The notes: generated from the sequence alone by a model not told the origin. A stretch of DNA of 64,000 bases from Rothia nasimurium (GCF_014217215.1 NZ_CP056080.1:1550001-1614000); one strand, 5' to 3'. Positions 18,410 to 28,455 are shown, counted from the stretch's first letter. Numbers and translations: made by a program.

Positions 18410-18913
18410 GTGAAAACCGCTTTCCCAGAACGAGACGACCACAAATTTATCATTGTAGAAGCAACTGAATACGCTGAAAAATATGCTCCCTACTTTGAAA
18501 AAGGCCACCCGGAAGAGCCCGAGGTAAGCATCTCCTTCCTCAACCATGAAGAGCAAGCGGTAGAGCAGCTAGGTGTTCGAATCGGAACTGCCGCTATCGA
18601 AGTCTTTATGGGGCGGCGCCCCAAGCACCATCTGGCCCCCTGGATGACTCCTGCTTGCTACCGCACCTTAGAGAAACAACTAGAACACGCTAAAGCCGCG
18701 ATACTGTACCGCAAACGTCACTACCCTGAATCCATGTACCCCAGCAAGCCTCCAGCCAGGATTCGGCCTCGACGCGTCATCGTGCAGAAAGTATCGGCTT
18801 CAGCCTACGAGCTAAGTCTCTTAGTCACCGATGAATGTCGAACTCGCGCGGTAGCTCTTCGAGCTGAACGCCGACGCAGCGAATGGAAAATTGCAACACT
18901 TGCTATCGCCTAA
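18410..18913 (+). CDS. Rv3235-family protein
   Basis: 167 aa from GTG 18410, preferred because AAGGAG sits seven bases before it; the frame also opens at ATG 18392. The C-terminal domain ends in TRAVALRAERRRSEWKIATLAIA, the basic Arg-rich/Trp ending that marks the Rv3235 (DUF6459) family of actinobacteria, for which no biochemical role is established as far as I know. Downstream of the LysM gene and convergent with sigA, with a strong shared terminator between. Confidence 0.75.
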   Translation: MKTAFPERDDHKFIIVEATEYAEKYAPYFEKGHPEEPEVSISFLNHEEQAVEQLGVRIGTAAIEVFMGRRPKHHLAPWMTPACYRTLEKQLEHAKAAILYRKRHYPESMYPSKPPARIRPRRVIVQKVSASAYELSLLVTDECRTRAVALRAERRRSEWKIATLAIA

Positions 18914-18967
18914 AGTTACGCTCCGCGCTCGCTCGTCCAATAAGAGTATTTCAACCGGTGATAGTAA

Positions 18968-18997
18968 GGGCCCCTGAGCCTGGTAGCTCAGGGGCCC
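18968..18997. terminator. bidirectional terminator between Rv3235-like gene and sigA
   Basis: Perfect 12-bp stem GGGCCCCTGAGC (18968-18979) / GCTCAGGGGCCC (18986-18997) with a six-base loop. It lies between two convergent genes and can stop both, though no long T-run follows. Confidence 0.8.
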
Positions 18998-19027
18998 TCT
19001 AGTGTGGCATCAATGCGACTGGACTTA

Positions 19028-20371
19028 TTAGTCTAGGTAGTCACGCAGAACCTGGGAACGGCTGGGGTGACGGAGCTTAGACATAGTCTTTGATTCAATC
19101 TGGCGAATGCGCTCTCGGGTAACGCCGTAGACCTTGCCGATTTCATCAAGAGTCTTGGGCTGACCGTCGGTCATACCAAAGCGCATAGCGACAACGCCTG
19201 CTTCACGCTCAGAGAGGGTATCAAGAACCGAATGCAGCTGCTCCTGGAGAAGGGTGAATGAGACAGCATCAGCAGGTACTACTGCTTCGGAGTCCTCAAT
19301 CAGGTCGCCAAACTCAGAGTCGCCGTCCTCGCCCAGAGGAGTGTGCAGGGAAATCGGCTCGCGGCCGTACTTCTGAACCTCGATGACCTTTTCGGGGGTC
19401 ATATCGAGTTCCTTAGCGAGCTCTTCAGGGGTGGGTTCGCGACCCAAATCCTGCAGCATCTGACGCTGGACGCGGGCCAACTTATTGATAACTTCAACCA
19501 TGTGCACGGGGATGCGGATGGTACGGGCCTGGTCAGCCATTGCACGGGTGATAGCCTGACGGATCCACCAGGTTGCGTAGGTTGAGAACTTGAAGCCCTT
19601 TGAGTAGTCGAACTTCTCAACGGCACGAATCAGCCCCAGGTTACCTTCCTGAATGAGGTCGAGGAAAAGCATACCGCGGCCGGTGTAACGCTTGGCCAGG
19701 GAGACCACCAGACGCAGGTTCGCTTCCAGTAGGTGGTTCTTTGCACGACGACCGTCGTGGATAACCCAGCGCAGTTCTTTCTTGAGCTGCGGATCCATGT
19801 CGGGGTTCTCTTTGAGCTTGTGCTCAGCGTAAAGGCCTGCCTCAATACGCATAGCTAGGTCGACTTCCTGCTCAGCGTTCAGCAGGGCAACCTTACCGAT
19901 CTGCTTGAGGTAGTCCTTGACGGGGTCTGCGGTAGCACCGGGGGTCACAACGCGGACGGCGGGGGCATCGTCTTCATCGTTGTTGGTCAGGACGAAGCCA
20001 GAACCCTTAGCTGCTACAGCTTCGGCCTCTTTCTTCTCTTCCTTGGTGACAGAATCTGCCTCGTCTTCGTCGTCATCTTCATCGACATCTTCGATGTCGT
20101 CGGCGTCGAGACCTTCGTCGTTCAGGTCAATATCGTCGTCGGCGAAATCGTCGCCCTCGTCCTTAGCCTTGCGGCTCTTCTTGGGGGCAGCCTTCTTAGC
20201 TGCGGTCTTCTTAGGGGCTCGCCGAGGTGCGGCGCTTTCTTCGTCGTCTGCTTCTACGGCGTCTGCTGCCTCGTCAGCCTTTTTTGCTTTGGCGCGAGTT
20301 GAGGTTTTTTTAGCGGTGGCTTTGGTTGCAGCGGTTTCGCTGGCTGCTTTCTTGCGTGCGGCTGGTGACAC
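19028..20371 (-). CDS. sigA: principal RNA polymerase sigma factor (SigA/HrdB/RpoD)
   Basis: Housekeeping sigma factor. The frame opens at TTG 20428, but GTG 20371 (447 aa) has GAAAGG seven bases upstream and starts directly at the Lys/Ala-rich tail, so it is preferred. Residues 1-60 are Ala/Lys rich and about 65-120 very acidic, as usual in actinobacterial SigA. Region 1.2 starts at [11 protein letters not shown], region 2 contains [19 protein letters not shown] and [14 protein letters not shown], and region 4 ends with [20 protein letters not shown]. It is a single-gene unit between sharp terminator and promoter regions. Confidence 0.97.
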   Translation of the reverse strand: MSPAARKKAASETAATKATAKKTSTRAKAKKADEAADAVEADDEESAAPRRAPKKTAAKKAAPKKSRKAKDEGDDFADDDIDLNDEGLDADDIEDVDEDDDEDEADSVTKEEKKEAEAVAAKGSGFVLTNNDEDDAPAVRVVTPGATADPVKDYLKQIGKVALLNAEQEVDLAMRIEAGLYAEHKLKENPDMDPQLKKELRWVIHDGRRAKNHLLEANLRLVVSLAKRYTGRGMLFLDLIQEGNLGLIRAVEKFDYSKGFKFSTYATWWIRQAITRAMADQARTIRIPVHMVEVINKLARVQRQMLQDLGREPTPEELAKELDMTPEKVIEVQKYGREPISLHTPLGEDGDSEFGDLIEDSEAVVPADAVSFTLLQEQLHSVLDTLSEREAGVVAMRFGMTDGQPKTLDEIGKVYGVTRERIRQIESKTMSKLRHPSRSQVLRDYLD

Positions 20372-20616
20372 AGAAAACCTTTCTGAGCTAGTTGACCGTA
20401 GCGAGTGTGATGCGGTGTTCGCGGTCAAAACACCTAAGACCCTGTCAAGTGATCAATTCACACAATACAGTTTCCAGGGCATCTTTCGGGGAGTATAACG
20501 CCCGAGTGGGGGCTTCTATTCCCGATAGGAAGCTGTAATTTTGAGAGACACTTAGAGCGGGGTCAATAGTCAAGTATGACATGTTTTAGGTTTTCTAGCG
20601 AAGAAGGCACGGCCGC

Positions 20617-22023
20617 TTATCTGCTGTTCTTGGTCACGTAGGTCTCCGGGGCTCCGCCGGGCAGGGTAAGCCAGGCAGGGAAGGCGCTGACGCTCAAGAG
20701 ATAGTTCAGGGGCAGGGAGCCCCCATCACGATAGGTGGTATCGATAGTTTCCAGCAGGTGGAAAGCCTCCGTGGAGCTTCCTCGCATCCACCTTATCCAT
20801 GATTGTGTGGCCAGCAGGGCAGCCTCGGCTTTTCCTGTAGCGGAACTTTCCATCACCGCTGCAAGGTAACCCAAAGCTTCCAGGCGTCTCCAGTCTGGTG
20901 GGGTGGGGACTACACCAAAGATGGTTTCGGCCATCTCTTTCAGGCTATCTTCCACATTGTTTATCTGCTCGCGTACATACGATTCAGGCTGACTGAGATG
21001 GTCAAGCCTATAGCGGTGCAGAGTCGACGGTAGAGGCAGAACTCTATCGCCTGCGGGCAGCTTACTCAGCCCCAATTCTTCGCTGCCCTCTTCTAGAGCC
21101 TTCAGAGCCGCTAGGGAGTCCTGGAGAGTACGGCAGGCCTGAAAAATCACGAGCTGAAGGGTAGCAAAGCTATCGAGAGAAGCGATAAGGAAGCCGGCAG
21201 CATCGGGAATCACCTCAGCTCGTATAGTGTCGGCTAGCGTCCCGGCATATAGTCCCTTACCGCTAGTCACCCCATCGAACAAAGACGAGACAGCACTTAT
21301 AGCCTGCTCCCACAGCTCTAGTTCAGCAGCGATTTGGTGGGCTTCTTGGGGGCTTTGTTTTTGCTTCTCTTCTATGTAGAAGGCGTTATAGGCTTCTGCA
21401 TAAACCTGCCAGTGTTCTTGGCTTTCAGGGTCCGCAGTTTCCAGTGCTGTGCGGCTCTTTAGTACCTGCGCTTCATGGGAATTGCCCGCAACAAGCGACC
21501 CACGAGCTACCAGTTCGGTATACAGCGGGCTTGTGAGCACCTCTTCTAAGAAACCTGCGGGTGCCAGCTTCCCCTCAGCCGGATTTACAGCCCAGTAGGC
21601 TTCCTGCCCAACAGCAAGTACATCGAGTAGGTTCAGCCCGTGGCTCGTTGCGTAGATTGGCGCTGCCTGTGTGTAGAGCTGGGCTGCATCGAGGAAAGTT
21701 CTTTCAGTCGAGATATCAACCTCTCCTGAAGCTGCCCCCTCTGAAAAGAGCAGTAAGAAGGCACTGGTAATAGGGTCACCGGTAGGGGTGTGGGTAGGGA
21801 AAGCGTCGAAGAGGTAGGTGAGAAAATCGTCCGGGGCTACGTCGGAAACCTCCGGCATATCAACGCGTAGCAGGGGCCCTGCTCCCCCGCTGCTCAGGGC
21901 CAAGAGCATGATGGACTTTTCAGGCCAGTAGCCTAAAAGGTGCAGGGCAAGGGCAAGGACGTCACGCTCCGAGCTGAGGTAGGCAACGGTGGGTTCTTCT
22001 GGGGTGTGGTGAATCTCTGTCAT
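20617..22023 (-). CDS. DUF4192 domain protein
   Basis: 468 aa, cytosolic, no signal or membrane segment. The N-terminal block VAYLSSERDVLALALHLLGYWPEKSIMLLALS is the DUF4192 signature of actinobacteria. The remainder is Ala/Leu-rich helical and looks like TPR-type repeats near the C-terminus (GYLAAVMESSATGKAEAALLATQSWIRWM). Function is not known. It sits upstream of sigA on the same strand. Confidence 0.82.
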   Translation of the reverse strand: MTEIHHTPEEPTVAYLSSERDVLALALHLLGYWPEKSIMLLALSSGGAGPLLRVDMPEVSDVAPDDFLTYLFDAFPTHTPTGDPITSAFLLLFSEGAASGEVDISTERTFLDAAQLYTQAAPIYATSHGLNLLDVLAVGQEAYWAVNPAEGKLAPAGFLEEVLTSPLYTELVARGSLVAGNSHEAQVLKSRTALETADPESQEHWQVYAEAYNAFYIEEKQKQSPQEAHQIAAELELWEQAISAVSSLFDGVTSGKGLYAGTLADTIRAEVIPDAAGFLIASLDSFATLQLVIFQACRTLQDSLAALKALEEGSEELGLSKLPAGDRVLPLPSTLHRYRLDHLSQPESYVREQINNVEDSLKEMAETIFGVVPTPPDWRRLEALGYLAAVMESSATGKAEAALLATQSWIRWMRGSSTEAFHLLETIDTTYRDGGSLPLNYLLSVSAFPAWLTLPGGAPETYVTKNSR

Positions 22024-22244
22024 ACCTACCAGGCTGATAGAGAAGAGTACCTAAGACGAGCTCAACCAGATCTGTGGATATTCTCCATCCACCGGGCACC
22101 CGGCGTCCGCCCATGTCAAAAGAAATAATCAAGCCCTTACGGAGCGCATGCTTCCCATAAATCGGTGAACCCGTGACGCATCCATGACGCCCTTAAAGCG
22201 GGTTTCCACAGGTAGCTTCACCGCGGGGCCAGGCCCGGGCCGGT

Positions 22245-23210
22245 TTAGGAACCAGAGGGGCCCAGGCCGCGGGGGCCGTCGCCGTCCGTATCCCGAGTGT
22301 TGTGATTGAGCTGGGCCAAGAATGCCTCTACCTCATCACCGATTTCATCCCGACTCGGCACCCGACCAGCGGCACGCTCAGAGAGGGGGAGGCTACCGAA
22401 CCCCTGGGCGGCGTTCGCGTCGTAGGACTCTTCGAGGCGCTGAATCATCATCTGAATTTCAGGGCTAGCGCTAGCCTGCTCGTCAATCTGCAGCTGAACA
22501 TTCTCAGACAGCTCACGCAAACGGTCTGAAGGCAGGCTCAGCTTGGCTGCCAACGACAGGTGCTCCATAGCGACAAGAGCGGTCTGAGGCAGCTCTGACT
22601 CCGACAGGTACTGCGGCACGTTCACTGCGAAACCGGCCGTTCCAATACCTGCCTCGGTCAAGCGCACCTCCAGCAGGCTCGATACCGACCCTGGCACCAG
22701 AGCCTCGGGCTGGAAAGAAGAAATACCGACCGTCAGGTCCTTACGGGACCCGTGCGCCGTTACGGGGATAGGGCGGGTATGCGGTACAGGCATAGGGAAA
22801 CCGGTCACAGATAGGGCTACCGATACCTCAAGACGCTGGGCAATATCCACCACATCAGCTGTAAACCGCTGCCACAGCAAATCAGGCTCGGCTCCGGTCA
22901 ACAATAAGAAAGGCTTGCCCAGGCGATCTTCTACCGCGTACAGCTTGAGTTCGGGAAGCACCGGGTTGGTGTAGTGGTCTTTTTTGAAGGTAATACGAGG
23001 TTTGCGTGACCGGTAGTCGTGCAGGCGGTCAGCATCAAACTCGATGACCGGCACATTATCAAGTTCATGCAGAAGCACTTCACCCAGGTGCCCCGCGGTG
23101 CCACCGGCGTCCTGGGGGTGCGAGAGAGCAATGACGAGGGGCAGACCTCTCAATCGGTCGTTTTCAAACGCCCCGGCGTGAGCTATATACAACCGTTCTT
23201 CGTGCGTCAT
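22245..23210 (-). CDS. PAC2 family protein (proteasome assembly chaperone-like fold)
   Basis: 321 aa from ATG 23210, where a purine-rich GAAGGGGG tract precedes; the longer frame to 23345 has a non-protein-like N-terminus. The PAC2 domain (about 15-250) includes GLPLVIALSHPQDAGGTAGH and the DLTVGISSF block. The C-terminal part is helical and acidic. PAC2 proteins are widespread in actinobacteria but their function is not settled. It is divergent from pepA over a 294-base gap. Confidence 0.85.
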   Translation of the reverse strand: MTHEERLYIAHAGAFENDRLRGLPLVIALSHPQDAGGTAGHLGEVLLHELDNVPVIEFDADRLHDYRSRKPRITFKKDHYTNPVLPELKLYAVEDRLGKPFLLLTGAEPDLLWQRFTADVVDIAQRLEVSVALSVTGFPMPVPHTRPIPVTAHGSRKDLTVGISSFQPEALVPGSVSSLLEVRLTEAGIGTAGFAVNVPQYLSESELPQTALVAMEHLSLAAKLSLPSDRLRELSENVQLQIDEQASASPEIQMMIQRLEESYDANAAQGFGSLPLSERAAGRVPSRDEIGDEVEAFLAQLNHNTRDTDGDGPRGLGPSGS

Positions 23211-23504
23211 CTTCCTAGCCCCCTTCTTATTTCCCGTCCTCTGTGAGTCTCTATAGTACTCCAGGGTGTAGCCGCTGTGTAGCCTAATGTCGCAGGTGTA
23301 ACGCTGAGAATATGCAGAACTATTCCCGGTAACCCCACAGGCCACCGGTTACTACCGTTCCCCTGTTCGCTCTGCGGTGATTTAGCGGTCAGAGGCGTTG
23401 CGCAGATTACATTCGCGGGGCTTTTATGCCTAGGCTTATAGACGATACTGCAGCCGCACCGTAGCGACTGCCTTCTATAGCTCTAATGTGAAGGGAGATT
23501 TTTT

Positions 23505-25019
23505 GTGAGCGATTCTCACGATTTGGCATTCTCTGTAACTACCCCCGACCTTGAGGCCCTCGAAGCTGATGTGCTGGTTCTCGGTGTGTATTCCGGCAAG
23601 GAGGGCCCTTCCCTGGCCAATACTCCCCTCGATGCCGAAACCGCCGAGGGCCTTGAGGCTATTTTGGAGGACCTAGGGGTTAGCGGCGGGCAGGACGAGC
23701 TCGTTCGGCTTCCCGGCTTCGATGAAGCGGGCGCCGACGTTGTTGCCCTCATCGGCCTAGGCTCTCAGAAGGAAGACGCCGCCGCCCACCGTGTTGCCCT
23801 GCGCTACGCAGCGGGCTCAGCCGTCCGCCAGCTTGCCGGTGTAGAAACCGTAGCCCTCGCCCTGGGCGCAGAGTCCGTTGAGGAAGTAGCAGCTATCGCA
23901 GAAGGCGCCGCCTACGGCGCTTTTGCCGATACCCAGCTGCGGGCTAAGACTGCCGAATCGGTCAAGGCTCCTGTCGCCGAGGTTCTCATTGTCACCGATG
24001 TAGCCCCCGCTGAGGCAGAAGGCGCTCTGACCCGAGCTCTCATCCTGGGTGAAGCCGTTGACCATACCCGCCGCCTGGTCAACACTCCTCCTTCTCATCT
24101 CTACCCCGAAACCTTCGCAGAGCGTGCCCTTTCCCGTGTAGAGGGCCTTGAAAACGTTGAAACCAAGGTCTGGGACTACGAAGAACTCGTTGCCGAAGGC
24201 TTCGGCGGCATCGCGGGTGTAGGTCAGGGCTCAGAGCGCAAGCCCCGCCTGGTAGAGGTCAAGTACACCCCCCAAAAGGCTGAAAAGACCGTTGCCATCG
24301 TGGGCAAGGGCATCACCTTCGATACCGGTGGCATTTCGCTCAAGCCCGCCGGATCCATGACCACCATGAAGTCCGATATGGCAGGTGCCGCAACCGTCCT
24401 CAACGTCGTGGCAGCAGCTTCTGAGCTCAACCTGCCGGTTGCCGTACACGGCTACCTCTGCCTGGCTGAGAACATGCCCGGTGGCAACTCCATTCGCCCC
24501 GAAGATGTGCTGACCATGCGCAGCGGTCACACCGTTGAAGTCATGAATACCGACGCCGAAGGTCGCCTGGTCATGGCGGACGGTCTAGCCCTGGCCTCCG
24601 AGGGCGAGCCCGACGTCCTTCTCGACATCGCAACCCTCACCGGTGCCCAGCTCGTCGCTCTGGGCGTGCGCACCGCAGCGGTCATGGGTGACGATACCGT
24701 CCGCCAGCAGGTTGTTGAAGCAGCTACCGAAGCCGGCGAAGACTACTGGCCCATGCCTATGCCCGAGCACCTGCGCAAGAGCCTCAAGTCCCCTGTAGCC
24801 GACCTGCAGAACATCGGCTCCCGCTACGGCGGCATGCTGGTAGCAGGCCAGTTCCTGGAGGAATTCGTGGGCGAAAAGGACGGCGCAAAGATTCCCTGGG
24901 CCCACCTGGACTTTGCAGGCCCCTCCTTCAACGAGGAAGGCCCCTACGGTTTTACCCCCAAGGAAGGCACCGGCCACTCCATCGCCACCCTGATTAAGTT
25001 CATCGAGGCCTACGCCTAA
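23505..25019 (+). CDS. pepA: leucyl aminopeptidase (M17)
   Basis: Cytosolic two-metal aminopeptidase removing N-terminal residues from peptides. 504 aa. An N-terminal macro-like domain is followed by a catalytic domain with VGKGITFDTGGISLKP, MKSDMAGA and the family signature NTDAEGRLVMADGL carrying the metal ligands. GTG start with a GAAGGGAGA ribosome site. It precedes lpd and sucB in the same order as Rv2213-Rv2215 of M. tuberculosis. Confidence 0.96.
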   Translation: MSDSHDLAFSVTTPDLEALEADVLVLGVYSGKEGPSLANTPLDAETAEGLEAILEDLGVSGGQDELVRLPGFDEAGADVVALIGLGSQKEDAAAHRVALRYAAGSAVRQLAGVETVALALGAESVEEVAAIAEGAAYGAFADTQLRAKTAESVKAPVAEVLIVTDVAPAEAEGALTRALILGEAVDHTRRLVNTPPSHLYPETFAERALSRVEGLENVETKVWDYEELVAEGFGGIAGVGQGSERKPRLVEVKYTPQKAEKTVAIVGKGITFDTGGISLKPAGSMTTMKSDMAGAATVLNVVAAASELNLPVAVHGYLCLAENMPGGNSIRPEDVLTMRSGHTVEVMNTDAEGRLVMADGLALASEGEPDVLLDIATLTGAQLVALGVRTAAVMGDDTVRQQVVEAATEAGEDYWPMPMPEHLRKSLKSPVADLQNIGSRYGGMLVAGQFLEEFVGEKDGAKIPWAHLDFAGPSFNEEGPYGFTPKEGTGHSIATLIKFIEAYA

Positions 25020-25050
25020 GCATCTTGCTTTCCAGGGAACTTTTACATTT

Positions 25051-25088
25051 GCACCCCGTTGCCCGCGTTCTAGCAGGTAACGGGGTGT
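25051..25088 (+). terminator. hairpin after pepA
   Basis: Stem CACCCCGTT (25052-25060) with AACGGGGTG (25079-25087), extendable by a few interrupted pairs. No T-run follows, so it is a probable but non-canonical terminator between pepA and lpd. Confidence 0.6.
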
Positions 25089-25216
25089 AATCATGCCCAC
25101 CCGAGCAATAAAACACCTGCCAATAGTGGCAGGTGGACGCATTCAAGGGATAAGCTAGAAAACGACAGTACATAAGGGGGCTTAGGCCTCCGCGACCCAT
25201 GCAAGGGAGCGTCAAC

Positions 25217-26593
25217 GTGGCCGATTCGGCAACAACAGAATTCGATATCCTCATCCTCGGTGGCGGTAGCGCCGGTTACTCCGCAGCTCTGCGCGCGGTA
25301 CAGCTGGGCTTCACCGTAGGTCTGATCGAAAAGAGCAACCTGGGCGGCACCTGCCTGCACACCGGTTGCATCCCCACCAAGGCTTACCTGCACGCTGCAG
25401 AACTCGCATCCGAGGCTCAGCACGCTTCAAAGTACGGTGTAAACACCACCCTCGAGTCCATCGATATGGCTAAGGTTCGTGACTACAAGGACGGCATCGT
25501 CGCCGGCAAGTTCAAGGGCCTGACCGGCCTTCTCAAGATGAAGAAGGTCACCGTCATCGAGGGCGAAGGCAAGCTCACCGGCAAGGACACCATCACCGTC
25601 GCTGGCACCGATTACAAGGGCAAGCACATCATCCTGGCATCCGGTTCTGTCTCCAAGACTTTCGGTATCGAGATTCGTGACCGTGTGCTCACCTCCACCG
25701 AAGCCCTGCAGATGGACTACCTGCCCAAGAGCGCTATCGTTCTGGGCGGCGGCGTCATCGGCTCCGAGTTCGCCTCCATGTGGAACTCCATGGGCGTAGA
25801 GGTCACCATCATCGAGGGCCTGCCCCACCTGGTCCCCAACGAAGACCCCTCCATCATCAAGGTCGTTGAGCGCGAATTCAAGAAGCGCGGCATCAAGTCC
25901 TCACTGGGCAAGTTCTTCAAGACCGTTGAACAGGACGCCAATGGCGCCAAGGTCACCCTTGAAGATGGCACCGTCTTCGAGGCAGACATCGTTCTCGTTG
26001 CTGTCGGCCGTGGCCCCAACACCGAGGGCTTTGGCTACGACGAGCAGGGCCTGACCATGGACCGTGGCTTCGTTATCACCAACGAGCGCCTACACACCGG
26101 CGTTGGCAACATCTACGCTATCGGCGACATCGTCCCCGGTGTTCAGCTGGCCCACCGCGGCTACCAGCAGGGCCGCTTCGTTGCCGAAGAAATCGCAGGC
26201 CTCAACCCCCAGATTGTTGAAGACATCAACATCCCCAAGGTCACTTTCTGCGAGCCTGAAATCGCCTCCATCGGCTACTCCCAGCCTAAGGCTGAAGAGA
26301 AGTTCGGCAAGGAAAACGTTGAGGTTGCAGAGTACAACCTGGCTGGCAACGGCAAGTCCTCCATCCTGGGCACCGGCGGCCTGGTCAAGGTCGTCCGCGA
26401 GAAGAACGGCCCCATCATCGGCGTTCACGCTGTTGGTAAGCGCATGGGCGAGCAGATTGGCGAGGCCCAGATGTGGGTTGTCTGGGAAGCCTTCCCCGAG
26501 GATGTTGCCCAGTTCATCCACGCCCACCCCACCCAGAACGAATCCCTGGGCGAGGCTGCAATGGCTCTGGCAGGCGCACCCCTGCACGGCTAA
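25217..26593 (+). CDS. lpd: dihydrolipoyl dehydrogenase (E3)
   Basis: Flavoprotein that reoxidises dihydrolipoamide with NAD+, the E3 of 2-oxoacid dehydrogenase complexes. 458 aa from GTG 25217, chosen over ATG 25199 because AAGGGAG lies seven bases upstream. FAD motif GGGSAGYSAAL, redox-active disulfide GGTCLHTGCIPTK, NAD motif VLGGGVIGSEFA, and the C-terminal catalytic HAHPTQNE. It is followed by the E2 gene about 100 bases downstream, so the pair likely form one transcription unit. Confidence 0.96.
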   Translation: MADSATTEFDILILGGGSAGYSAALRAVQLGFTVGLIEKSNLGGTCLHTGCIPTKAYLHAAELASEAQHASKYGVNTTLESIDMAKVRDYKDGIVAGKFKGLTGLLKMKKVTVIEGEGKLTGKDTITVAGTDYKGKHIILASGSVSKTFGIEIRDRVLTSTEALQMDYLPKSAIVLGGGVIGSEFASMWNSMGVEVTIIEGLPHLVPNEDPSIIKVVEREFKKRGIKSSLGKFFKTVEQDANGAKVTLEDGTVFEADIVLVAVGRGPNTEGFGYDEQGLTMDRGFVITNERLHTGVGNIYAIGDIVPGVQLAHRGYQQGRFVAEEIAGLNPQIVEDINIPKVTFCEPEIASIGYSQPKAEEKFGKENVEVAEYNLAGNGKSSILGTGGLVKVVREKNGPIIGVHAVGKRMGEQIGEAQMWVVWEAFPEDVAQFIHAHPTQNESLGEAAMALAGAPLHG

Positions 26594-26691
26594 GACAAGC
26601 CCCTGCGGTAGGCGCTAGCCCTAACCCTGGTTATAGGGTCAGCGCCTACCCCTACAAATTTTTATCACTCACAAGGAGAGCACGAAGGACT

Positions 26692-28386
26692 ATGTCCACC
26701 ACCGTAGAACTGCCCGCACTGGGCGAATCCGTAACCGAGGGTACCGTTACCCGCTGGCTCGTTGAGGTTGGCGAAACCGTTGAGGTTGACCAGCCCATCG
26801 TTGAGGTTTCCACCGACAAGGTCGACACCGAAGTTCCCTCACCCGTAGCCGGTGTTGTTGAGAAGATTCTCGTTGAAGAGGACGAGGACGTCGAGGTCGG
26901 CGCTCCCCTCATCGTTATTGGCGACGGCTCCGGCGCAGGCTCATCTGACGATGCCCCCGCTGCAGAAGCCCCCAAGGCTGAAGAGAAGGAAGAAGCTCCC
27001 GCCGCTGAGGAAAAGAAGGAAGAGGCACCCGCTGCCGCCCCCGCGTCCTCAGGCTCAGCTTCTGGCACCGAGGTTACCCTGCCCGCCCTAGGCGAGTCCG
27101 TCACCGAAGGCACCATCACCCGCTGGCTCAAGGAAGTTGGCGAAGAAGTTGCTGTTGACGAGCCCCTCGTAGAGGTTTCCACCGACAAGGTCGACACCGA
27201 AGTTCCCTCACCCGTAGCCGGTACCCTGCTCGAAATCCGCATCCAGGAAGACGAGGACGCCGAAGTCGGCCAGGTTCTGGCTATCATCGGTGACGCTTCA
27301 GCCGCTTCTGCTCCCGCAGAAGAGAAGAAGGAAGAAGCACCCGCAGCTGAGGAAAAGAAGGAAGAAGCACCCGCTGTTTCCTCCACCGACGAAGCTGCAG
27401 AGGCCCCCGCTGTTGAACTGCCCTCCGGCGAAAACGGCGAAGCCTACGTCACTCCCCTAGTCCGCAAGCTGGCCAAGCAGGAAGGCATCGACCTGTCCAC
27501 CATCAAGGGCACCGGTGTTGGCGGCCGCATCCGCAAGCAGGACGTCCTGGCTGCTGCTGAAGCTAAGAAGGGCGCTGCTCCCGTAGCATCAGCACCCGCT
27601 GCTGAAGCTCCCGCAACCGTAGCTCCTGCCAAGAAGGAAGCCCCCAAGGCTGCAGCGTCCTCAAAGCGCGGCACCACCGAAAAGGCTCCCCGCATCCGCC
27701 AGACCGTTGCTAAGCGCATGGTTGAGTCACTGGCTGTTTCAGCTCAGCTGACCACCGTCCAGGAAATCGACCTGACCCGTCTGGTTGCCCTGCGCAACAA
27801 GGCTAAGGCCGGCTTCGAGGCTCGCGAGGGCACCAAGCTCACCTTCCTGCCCTTCTTCACCAAGGCAGTCACCGAAGCTCTGCAGCAGTTCCCCCAGTTC
27901 AACTCATCCATGAGCGATGACTTCAAGGAAATCACCTACCACGGTTCCGAGAATATCGGCCTGGCAGTTGACACCCCCAAGGGTCTGCTCGTTCCCGTTG
28001 TCAAGGACGCCGGCGACCTCAACATCGCAGGTATCGCAAAGAAGATCAACGACGTTGCCAAGCGCGCTCGTGATGGTCAGGTCGGCCCCGAGGAGCTATC
28101 AGGTTCAACCTTCACCATCTCCTCCACCGGCCAGACCGGCGGTGTCTTCTTCACCCCGATTATCAACCAGCCCAACGTAGCGATCCTGGGCATCGGCTCC
28201 ACCAACAAGCGTCCTGCTGTTATCCAGGATGCCGAGGGTAACGATGTTATCGCGATCCGCTCACTGGCTTACTTCTCACTGACCTACGACCACCGCGTTG
28301 TAGACGGTGCAGATGCTGGCCGCTTCCTGGCCTTCCTCAAGCAGCGCCTTGAAGAAGCAGCTTTCGAAGCTGAGGTTGGTCTCTAA
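26692..28386 (+). CDS. sucB: dihydrolipoamide acyltransferase E2 (2-oxoglutarate dehydrogenase type)
   Basis: E2 core of a 2-oxoacid dehydrogenase complex. 564 aa from ATG 26692 with GAAGGA upstream (the frame is open further 5' but overlaps lpd). Two N-terminal lipoyl domains, each with the lipoylation motif VSTDKVDTEV, are separated and followed by Ala/Glu/Lys/Pro linkers. Then comes an E3-binding domain (VTPLVRKLAKQEGIDLSTIKGTGVGGRIRKQDV) and a catalytic domain ending in the acyltransferase motif YDHRVVDGADAGRFL. The actinobacterial SucB/DlaT family often serves both PDH and OGDH; which acyl group is used cannot be decided from sequence alone. Confidence 0.93.
   Translation: MSTTVELPALGESVTEGTVTRWLVEVGETVEVDQPIVEVSTDKVDTEVPSPVAGVVEKILVEEDEDVEVGAPLIVIGDGSGAGSSDDAPAAEAPKAEEKEEAPAAEEKKEEAPAAAPASSGSASGTEVTLPALGESVTEGTITRWLKEVGEEVAVDEPLVEVSTDKVDTEVPSPVAGTLLEIRIQEDEDAEVGQVLAIIGDASAASAPAEEKKEEAPAAEEKKEEAPAVSSTDEAAEAPAVELPSGENGEAYVTPLVRKLAKQEGIDLSTIKGTGVGGRIRKQDVLAAAEAKKGAAPVASAPAAEAPATVAPAKKEAPKAAASSKRGTTEKAPRIRQTVAKRMVESLAVSAQLTTVQEIDLTRLVALRNKAKAGFEAREGTKLTFLPFFTKAVTEALQQFPQFNSSMSDDFKEITYHGSENIGLAVDTPKGLLVPVVKDAGDLNIAGIAKKINDVAKRARDGQVGPEELSGSTFTISSTGQTGGVFFTPIINQPNVAILGIGSTNKRPAVIQDAEGNDVIAIRSLAYFSLTYDHRVVDGADAGRFLAFLKQRLEEAAFEAEVGL
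26803..27222 (+). repeat. internal duplication in sucB with two identical 51-bp blocks
   Basis: The block 26803-26853 is repeated without a single mismatch at 27172-27222. Each encodes the lipoyl-lysine segment and following strand of one lipoyl domain. The linker after each domain (Glu-Glu-Lys-Glu-Glu-Ala-Pro units, 26971-27040 and 27310-27380) is also repetitive. Identity at synonymous sites points to recent homogenisation. Confidence 0.9.
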
Positions 28387-28421
28387 ACCACAGGTCTTAG
28401 TTCTCTGAACTAGGCTCTCAG

Positions 28422-28455
28422 GTGCCCCGCTAGCAGCAGTTAGCGGGGCACTTTT
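28422..28455 (+). terminator. intrinsic terminator after sucB
   Basis: Perfect 11-bp stem GTGCCCCGCTA (28422-28432) / TAGCGGGGCAC (28441-28451), eight-base loop, followed by TTTTCT. Confidence 0.9.
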
